Position numbers and translations under genes: made by a program. A DNA stretch of 51,497 nucleotides from Bacteroides acidifaciens (GTDB lineage Bacteria; Bacteroidota; Bacteroidia; Bacteroidales; Bacteroidaceae), in the NCBI RefSeq assembly GCF_024623065.1, contig NZ_JANJZR010000028.1:1-51497 (forward strand), read 5' to 3'. Shown here one piece after another: positions 46,338 through 51,497 of this stretch. The notes beneath the pieces were generated by a model. It was given only the letters and a program-made list of their open reading frames with translations. It was not told the origin of the DNA and did not search any database. Every line of letters starts with the position of its first letter. Positions within the stretch are counted from its first letter, which is position 1.

Positions 46338-46994
46338 ATGCGTATGACTATTAAAGAATTCTTTTCTTTTAAAACAAATAAATTTTTCTGGTTGAATATT
46401 ATCGCCATGATTGTGGTGGTGATAGTGATGGTATTCGGTGTGTTGAAATGGCTCGATATGCATACACATCATGGTGAGACGGTCATGGTGCCCGATGTGA
46501 AAGGCATGACAGTGGAAGAAGCAACAAAAATGTTCCGTAATCATGGGCTGGTGTGTGTGATTTCCGACACCAAATATGTCAAGGACAAAGCCGCTGGTAT
46601 CATTCTTGACTTAAAGCCGGGAGTAGGAGAAAAAGTAAAAGAAGGCCGTACTGTATACCTGACAGTCAATACCCAGGACATTCCTTTGCGTGCCATTCCT
46701 GATGTGGCGGATAACAGTTCCCTTCGGCAAGCAGAAGCGAAGTTGCAGAGTGCCGGCTTCAAACTGACTGAAATTCAGTTGATACATGGTGAGAAAGATT
46801 GGGTGTATGGTGTGAAATACCAGGGACGCCAGTTGACGGCAGGGGAAAAAGTTCCCGTAGGTTCCGCCCTCACGCTAATGGTAGGAAATGGGGCAGGCAA
46901 TATGCTGGAAGACGATGCTACTGATACCAGTATGGATACGGAAGAACCTGTGGCATCAGACGCGTCTCCTGCTCAGGAAGACAGTTGGTTTTAA
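46338..46994 (+). CDS. Single-pass membrane protein with PASTA domains
   Basis: 218 aa. A short basic cytoplasmic N-terminus is followed by one membrane helix (about residues 18-38, FWLNIIAMIVVVIVMVFGVL). The periplasmic part begins with the PASTA signature VMVPDVKGMTVEEATKMFRNHG (about 48-110), then a second PASTA-like domain (IPDVADNSSLRQAEAKLQSAG, about 119-183) and an acidic tail (about 190-218). PASTA domains bind muropeptides or beta-lactams in Ser/Thr kinases and PBPs, but no kinase or penicillin-binding domain is attached here. It shares an operon with an RluD-type enzyme and ddl. A role in peptidoglycan sensing or synthase control is inference. The start could also be ATG 46344. Confidence 0.88.
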   Translation: MRMTIKEFFSFKTNKFFWLNIIAMIVVVIVMVFGVLKWLDMHTHHGETVMVPDVKGMTVEEATKMFRNHGLVCVISDTKYVKDKAAGIILDLKPGVGEKVKEGRTVYLTVNTQDIPLRAIPDVADNSSLRQAEAKLQSAGFKLTEIQLIHGEKDWVYGVKYQGRQLTAGEKVPVGSALTLMVGNGAGNMLEDDATDTSMDTEEPVASDASPAQEDSWF

Positions 46995-47020
46995 TTGATA
47001 AATAACAGAAGCAGACTCAC

Positions 47021-48094
47021 ATGATAGAGGAAGAACTTCCGGACGGACTGGAAAATGACTTGGATGATATAGAACCTGTCGGTAACGAAGCCCAACTTTA
47101 CGAACACTTCCGCGTGGTTGTAGACAAAGGTCAGGCGATGGTCAGAGTCGACAAGTATCTGTTCGAGCGTATGGTCAACGCCTCGCGCAACCGTATCCAG
47201 AAAGCTGCCGAAGACGGGTTCGTTATGGCCAACGGCAAACCGGTGAAAAGCAGCTATAAAGTGAAGCCGTTGGATGTCATCACGGTGATGATGGACCGTC
47301 CGCGCTATGAAAATGAAATTATTCCTGAAGATATTCCCCTTAATATCGTTTATGAAGACCCGTATCTGATGGTCGTGAATAAACCTGCGGGATTGGTAGT
47401 GCATCCGGGACACGGTAATTATCACGGTACGCTCGTCAATGCCCTTGCATGGCACATGAAAGATAACCCCGATTATGATGCGAACGATCCGCATGTCGGA
47501 CTTGTCCACCGGATTGATAAAGACACTTCGGGCTTGCTGGTGATTGCCAAAACGCCGGACGCTAAAACAAATCTGGGACTCCAATTCTTTAATAAGACTA
47601 CCAAACGCAGATATCGTGCTCTGGTGTGGGGCGTTGTAGAACAGGATGAAGGAACGATTGTCGGTAATATCGCCCGCAATCCGAAAGACCGGATGCAGAT
47701 GGCAGTGATGTCCGACCCGACGATGGGCAAGCATGCCGTTACGCACTACCGTGTGTTGGAACGCTTGGGATACGTCACCCTTGTGGAATGTATACTTGAA
47801 ACGGGGCGTACCCATCAGATTCGTGTCCACATGAAGCATATCGGTCATGTACTGTTCAATGACGAACGTTATGGCGGGCATGAGATACTGAAAGGAACTC
47901 ATTTTAGTAAATACAAACAGTTTGTAAATAATTGCTTTGACACTTGTCCCCGACAGGCTTTGCATGCTATGACGTTGGGGTTTGTGCATCCCGTCACAGG
48001 TGAGGAAATGCATTTTACTTCCGAACTTCCGGATGACATGACCCGGCTTATCGAGAAGTGGAGAGGCTATATAAGTAATAGAGAATTAGAATGA
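47021..48094 (+). CDS. RluD-type 23S rRNA pseudouridine synthase
   Basis: RluA-family pseudouridine synthase of 357 aa. An N-terminal S4-like RNA-binding domain (MVRVDKYLFERMVNASRNRI) is followed by the catalytic domain with the RLD-type motif GLVHRIDKDTSGLLVIAK, whose Asp is the nucleophile. Further family motifs are VVNKPAGLVVHPGHGNYHGT and ETGRTHQIRVHMKHIGHVLF. It most resembles RluD (uridines of helix 69), but site specificity within RluA/C/D cannot be fixed from sequence alone. An acidic N-terminal extension of about 25 residues precedes S4. The stop overlaps the ddl start by four bases (ATGA). Confidence 0.92.
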   Translation: MIEEELPDGLENDLDDIEPVGNEAQLYEHFRVVVDKGQAMVRVDKYLFERMVNASRNRIQKAAEDGFVMANGKPVKSSYKVKPLDVITVMMDRPRYENEIIPEDIPLNIVYEDPYLMVVNKPAGLVVHPGHGNYHGTLVNALAWHMKDNPDYDANDPHVGLVHRIDKDTSGLLVIAKTPDAKTNLGLQFFNKTTKRRYRALVWGVVEQDEGTIVGNIARNPKDRMQMAVMSDPTMGKHAVTHYRVLERLGYVTLVECILETGRTHQIRVHMKHIGHVLFNDERYGGHEILKGTHFSKYKQFVNNCFDTCPRQALHAMTLGFVHPVTGEEMHFTSELPDDMTRLIEKWRGYISNRELE

Positions 48095-49065
48095 AACGCA
48101 ACATTGCTATCGTGGCAGGGGGAGATACCTCTGAAATCGTAGTTTCCCTGCGTAGTGCACAGGGTATTTATTCCTTTATAGATAAGGAAAAGTATAATTT
48201 GTACATTGTGGAGATGGAAGGTCGTCGCTGGGAAGTACAATTGCCGGATGGAAACAGGGTTCCGGTGGACAGAAATGATTTTAGTTTTACGAACGGGACA
48301 GAGAAGGTGGTGTTCGATTTTGCTTATATCACTATTCATGGCACACCGGGCGAGGACGGTCGCCTGCAAGGTTATTTCGACATGATGCGTATTCCGTATT
48401 CCTGCTGTGGAGTATTGGCTGCTGCCATTACCTATGACAAATTTGCCTGCAACCAGTATCTGAAAGCTTTTGGCGTACGCATTGCTGAATCATTACTGTT
48501 GCGTCAGGGACAATCAGTTTCCGATGAGGATGTCATTGAAAAGATTGGTTTGCCTTGCTTCATTAAGCCCAGCCTGGGTGGTTCGAGTTTCGGCGTTACC
48601 AAGGTAAAAACGAAAGAACAAATCCAACCGGCCATTGTTAAGGCTTTCGGAGAAGCGGAAGAAGTGCTTGTCGAAGCATTTATGGATGGAACGGAATTGA
48701 CTTGCGGTTGCTATAAGACCAAAGAGAAGACAGTCATCTTCCCGCCTACGGAAGTGGTGACGCACAATGAGTTTTTTGATTACGATGCAAAATACAATGG
48801 TCAGGTAGATGAAATCACTCCCGCGCGCATCTCGGACGAACTGACCAAGCGTGTGCAGATGTTGACTTCGGCTATCTATGATATATTGGGTTGCTCCGGC
48901 ATTATCCGTGTGGACTATATAGTGACCGACGGTGAAAAGCTTAACCTTCTCGAAGTGAATACGACTCCGGGGATGACTGCTACCAGCTTTATTCCCCAGC
49001 AAGTGCGTGCGGCCGGACTGGATATAAAGGATGTGATGACTGATATAATAGAAAACAAATTTTAA
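48091..49065 (+). CDS. ddl: D-alanine--D-alanine ligase
   Basis: ATP-grasp enzyme of 324 aa that makes D-Ala-D-Ala for MurF. The N-terminal MKRNIAIVAGGDTSEIVVSL replaces the usual GGxSxEhxVS pattern in a form typical of Bacteroidetes. HGTPGEDGRLQGYFDMMRIP follows, then the ATP-binding lysine region CFIKPSLGGSSFGVTKV and the metal/ligand region GCSGIIRVDYIVTDGEKLNLLEVNTTPGMT. It overlaps the pseudouridine synthase gene by four bases and precedes an acyltransferase by seven, so the group is one operon. Confidence 0.97.
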   Translation: MKRNIAIVAGGDTSEIVVSLRSAQGIYSFIDKEKYNLYIVEMEGRRWEVQLPDGNRVPVDRNDFSFTNGTEKVVFDFAYITIHGTPGEDGRLQGYFDMMRIPYSCCGVLAAAITYDKFACNQYLKAFGVRIAESLLLRQGQSVSDEDVIEKIGLPCFIKPSLGGSSFGVTKVKTKEQIQPAIVKAFGEAEEVLVEAFMDGTELTCGCYKTKEKTVIFPPTEVVTHNEFFDYDAKYNGQVDEITPARISDELTKRVQMLTSAIYDILGCSGIIRVDYIVTDGEKLNLLEVNTTPGMTATSFIPQQVRAAGLDIKDVMTDIIENKF

Positions 49066-49072
49066 TCACGCT

Positions 49073-50221
49073 ATGGACCTGACAGAATTTAATGAGATTC
49101 GCCCTTATAATGATGAGGAACTTCCTCAGATCTTTGAGGAACTGATTGCTGATCCGGCTTTTCAGAAAGCTGCCACCGGAGCTATCCCGAACGTTCCATT
49201 CGAACTTCTTGCGCAGAAAATGCGTGCTTGCAAGACTAAACTGGAGTTTCAGGAAGCATTCTGTTATGGTATCTTGTGGAAGATAGCGGCGGACCATACT
49301 GACGGATTGACACTGGACCATGCCGCTATACCGGACAAGTGCAAGGCCTATACGTACATATCAAATCACAGGGATATTATTCTTGACTCGGGCTTTCTTT
49401 CCATTCTGCTGATTGACCAGGGGATGGATACAGTCGAGATTGCGATTGGTGACAACCTGCTGATCTATCCTTGGATAAAGAAACTGGTTCGTGTCAACAA
49501 ATCCTTTATAGTGCAGCGGGCATTGGCCATGCGTCAGATGCTTGAGTCTTCGGCACGAATGTCCCGTTATATGCATTACACTATTTCGCAGAAAAAACAG
49601 TCCATCTGGATTGCGCAGCGTGAAGGACGCGCGAAAGATTCCAACGACCGTACACAAGATAGTGTATTGAAAATGTTGGCAATGGGTGGCGAAGGCGATT
49701 GGGTAGAACGTCTGATGGAAATGAATATCGCTCCGCTTGCCATTTCATACGAGTATGACCCTTGCGACTTTTTGAAAGCGCAGGAGTTTCAATTGAAAAG
49801 GGATGTGGAGGGATACAAGAAGACCACTCAGGACGATTTGATTAATATGCAGACCGGTCTGTTCGGCTATAAAGGCAGAGTGCACTTTCAGGTTGCCCCC
49901 TGTCTGAATGATGAGTTGCAATGTTTGGACCGTTCGTTGCCGAAACCGGAACTGTTTGCCCGCATTTCTTCATGCATCGACCGCAGGATTCATTGTAACT
50001 ACCGTATGTATCCGGGCAATTATGTTGCATACGACTGGCTGAATGGTACGACAAAGTTTGCGTCTAACTATACCGAAGAAGAGAAACAACGGTTTATAAA
50101 CTATATCGAGCAACAATTAAGCAAGATAAAGATTCCGAATAAGGATGAAGGATTTTTGCGTGAGAAGTTGTTATTGATGTATTCCAATCCGTTAGTAAAT
50201 CATTTAGCTGCTTGCCAATGA
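49073..50221 (+). CDS. PlsC-like glycerolipid acyltransferase with HX5D motif
   Basis: 382 aa protein with a PlsC/LPLAT-type acyltransferase core. The catalytic motif is SNHRDIILDS: H99 and D105 are separated by five residues, not four as in canonical HX4D. The later IAQREGRAKDSNDRTQ corresponds to the EGxR phosphate-binding motif. There is no evident membrane segment. N-terminal (1-90) and C-terminal (240-382) extensions are longer than in simple AGPATs. The acceptor is unknown; lysophosphatidic acid or an aminolipid are candidates. It lies in the ddl operon and overlaps the next gene by four bases (ATGA). Confidence 0.82.
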   Translation: MDLTEFNEIRPYNDEELPQIFEELIADPAFQKAATGAIPNVPFELLAQKMRACKTKLEFQEAFCYGILWKIAADHTDGLTLDHAAIPDKCKAYTYISNHRDIILDSGFLSILLIDQGMDTVEIAIGDNLLIYPWIKKLVRVNKSFIVQRALAMRQMLESSARMSRYMHYTISQKKQSIWIAQREGRAKDSNDRTQDSVLKMLAMGGEGDWVERLMEMNIAPLAISYEYDPCDFLKAQEFQLKRDVEGYKKTTQDDLINMQTGLFGYKGRVHFQVAPCLNDELQCLDRSLPKPELFARISSCIDRRIHCNYRMYPGNYVAYDWLNGTTKFASNYTEEEKQRFINYIEQQLSKIKIPNKDEGFLREKLLLMYSNPLVNHLAACQ

Positions 50222-50913
50222 GAAGAAGTAAATTACATATAGTCTGGTTGTGGGGATTGCTATTCCTGATGACTGCTTGTGGAGATGACGACTATTATTA
50301 TCCTTCGGTGCAACTGGAATTTGTTACAGTAGTGTCCGGCGAGGATGGTAGCATACAGACGCTTATCCCCGATAAAGGGGAGTCGTTGCCTGTATTGGAA
50401 GACCGTACAAAGTCTGCTATTTCTCCGAATACTTCCAGACGTGTAATGAGTAATTATGAACTGCTGACGGGCGGTGTCCGTATTCATTCTTTGCAGTCAC
50501 TTGTGACGCCGGAGCCCAAGCCGGAAGATGATCCGGTTTATAAAGACGGCGTAAAGACTGATCCTGTAGAGATGGTCAGCATTTGGCTGGGACGGAATTA
50601 TCTGAATATGATTCTGAATCTGAAAGTCAGCACTGGCAAGGGACATGTATTCGGCATAGTGGAAGATGTATCCGAACTGGCAACAAAAGGCATTGTGAAT
50701 ATGTTATTATATCATGATGCGAACAGTGATGCGGAGTATTACAACCGACGCGCTTATATCTCTGTTCCTTTGGAGAAATATGTAGATGCGGAAAATCCTG
50801 ACCGGGTGATAAAGATTAAGTTTAAATATTACAAGTACGGTGAGAACGGGACTGGCGAAGAGTCAGACAAATATTGTAATCCCGGATTTGACTATATCCC
50901 GGAACTGAATTGA
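50218..50913 (+). CDS. NigD-like lipoprotein
   Basis: Lipoprotein of 231 aa. Signal sequence MRRSKLHIVWLWGLLFLMTAC with lipobox LMTAC, followed by GDDD, which suggests outer-membrane and possibly surface location. A small beta-rich domain starts near FVTVVSGEDGSIQTLIPDKG, and a larger beta-sandwich follows from about residue 90 to 231. This arrangement resembles the NigD family of Bacteroides (N-terminal OB-like and C-terminal beta domain); function is unknown. The start is placed at ATG 50218, overlapping the acyltransferase stop. An upstream TTG would add two residues only. Confidence 0.72.
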   Translation: MRRSKLHIVWLWGLLFLMTACGDDDYYYPSVQLEFVTVVSGEDGSIQTLIPDKGESLPVLEDRTKSAISPNTSRRVMSNYELLTGGVRIHSLQSLVTPEPKPEDDPVYKDGVKTDPVEMVSIWLGRNYLNMILNLKVSTGKGHVFGIVEDVSELATKGIVNMLLYHDANSDAEYYNRRAYISVPLEKYVDAENPDRVIKIKFKYYKYGENGTGEESDKYCNPGFDYIPELN

Positions 50914-50927
50914 AGAATTGAGTACAT

Positions 50928-51320
50928 ATGTTTAAAATGAATCAACTGGCCGTGGGGATATTTTTATTTCTTTCTTCCCTCTTCTCCTGTCAGCAGAAAG
51001 GGGACTTTCAGTCAATGGATGTAGAGGATTTCGATACTCTTATTCAGAATGAGGATATACAGCGTCTGGATGTCCGCACATTGGCCGAATATTCGGAAGG
51101 GCATATCGCAAAAACGATTAATATCAATGTGATGGATGATTCTTTTGCTGCCATGGCGGATTCGTTATTGCAAAAAGACAAACCGGTGGCTGTATATTGC
51201 CGTAGCGGCAAACGGAGTAAGAAGGCTGCTGCCATTCTGAGTGCGAAAGGCTATAAAGTCTTTGACCTCGATAAAGGATTCAATTCCTGGCAGGAAGCAG
51301 GTAAAGAGACGGAACGTTAA
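50928..51320 (+). CDS. Rhodanese-like lipoprotein
   Basis: 130 aa. Signal sequence with lipobox SLFSC (residues 17-21 from the first Met), then one rhodanese domain: IQRLDVRTLAEYSEGHIAKT, and the active-site loop YCRSGKRSKKAA with the catalytic Cys and six-residue loop. The periplasmic anchored form could act in sulfur transfer or persulfide handling; the substrate is unknown. A second ATG at 50937 shortens the signal by three residues. It starts 14 bp after the NigD-like gene and is probably the last gene of the operon. No gene was seen in the remaining 177 bp. Confidence 0.88.
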   Translation: MFKMNQLAVGIFLFLSSLFSCQQKGDFQSMDVEDFDTLIQNEDIQRLDVRTLAEYSEGHIAKTININVMDDSFAAMADSLLQKDKPVAVYCRSGKRSKKAAAILSAKGYKVFDLDKGFNSWQEAGKETER

Positions 51321-51420
51321 TTTGAACAGTAGTAATTATAGGATATCGGACACGGATTAGCCAACTTATAGATTATAAACCGGAAATGTAAAAATAGTTG
51401 CCTGACCCGTGCCTGATAAT

Positions 51421-51497
51421 TAAGAGCCTGTTTAAATTTTCCTGAGATTATGTTAGATAGGCTTTACCGACCAGTTTTTATTCGTCACATAGTCTCC
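51421..51497. repeat. 77-bp terminal repeat, right copy (inverted)
   Basis: Exact reverse complement of bases 1-77, beginning TAAGAGCCTGTTTAAATTTT. Together the two copies indicate that the same repeated element, probably an insertion sequence, lies just outside both ends in opposite orientation. The 100 bp before it (51321-51420) hold no recognisable gene. Confidence 0.9.

Noticed and set aside
46991..48013. 340-codon open frame on the minus strand opposite the pseudouridine synthase gene
   Set aside because: It lies fully inside a clear RluD-family gene on the plus strand, its translation has no recognisable domain, and it is rich in His/Phe/Ile as expected for an antisense shadow.
50212..50217. 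TTG at 50212 as the start of the NigD-like gene
   Set aside because: ATG at 50218 overlaps the upstream stop as ATGA, the same coupling seen at other joints of this operon, and leaves a normal lipoprotein signal sequence.

Overview
The window is chromosomal DNA of a gut Bacteroides of the B. thetaiotaomicron / B. faecis type. The clearest evidence is a complete starch utilisation (sus) locus in the classical order susR-susABCDEFG. Lengths and catalytic or ligand positions match what I recall for B. thetaiotaomicron (SusG 692 aa with D388/E431; SusD W98/N101/Y296/W320; SusB 736 aa, two residues shorter). Promoters throughout have the Bacteroides -7 box TAnnTTTG. The two window ends carry the same 77 bp in inverted orientation. 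This looks like a contig bounded on both sides by copies of one repeated element, not a transposon.

Layout. 1-6.8 kb: a cation/proton antiporter with tcdA and lolD downstream, two terminators, then a helix-hairpin-helix protein and a sodium symporter on the minus strand and a divergent VanZ-like gene. 6.8-9.9 kb: murF, divergent from folP-cdaA (folate synthesis and cyclic di-AMP synthesis). 9.9-18.7 kb: an accessory glycan island with an AAA-type ATPase remnant, a GH35 beta-galactosidase, a GH43 pseudogene, a GH43-like/GH51 arabinofuranosidase, a GH97 enzyme of the retaining type, and the 3' end of a GH105 gene joined out of frame to the GH97 gene. No SusC/SusD pair or sensor is present, so this appears to be the eroded remainder of a pectin/arabinogalactan-type polysaccharide utilisation locus. 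18.7-27.6 kb: core genes, with GNAT, a DUF2156-type protein and lrgBA on the minus strand, then pta-ackA, a GT2 glycosyltransferase, a 22-bp tandem repeat, radC, a MIP18-family Fe-S protein and lpxH. 27.8-43.6 kb: the sus locus. 43.7-51.3 kb: an alkaline phosphatase, efp, rpmH (53 codons), a PASTA protein, an RluD-type pseudouridine synthase, ddl, an acyltransferase, a NigD-like lipoprotein and a rhodanese lipoprotein.

How the genes work together. SusD, SusE, SusF and SusG are lipoproteins that bind and cut starch at the surface. SusC imports the oligosaccharides, periplasmic SusA (GH13) and SusB (GH97) reduce them to glucose, and SusR activates susA and susB in response to maltooligosaccharides. 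pta-ackA then makes ATP and acetate. murF, ddl and possibly the PASTA protein serve the cell wall; lpxH and lolD serve the outer membrane.

The points most worth a second look are the GH97/GH105 deletion junction and island decay, a conserved element upstream of both SusR-dependent promoters, a hairpin with a U-tract between susF and susG, the 22-bp tandem repeat near 25.5 kb, and a perfect 29-bp stem after cdaA. I did not find a wholly new multi-gene system. No tRNA, rRNA, CRISPR array or complete insertion sequence was seen.
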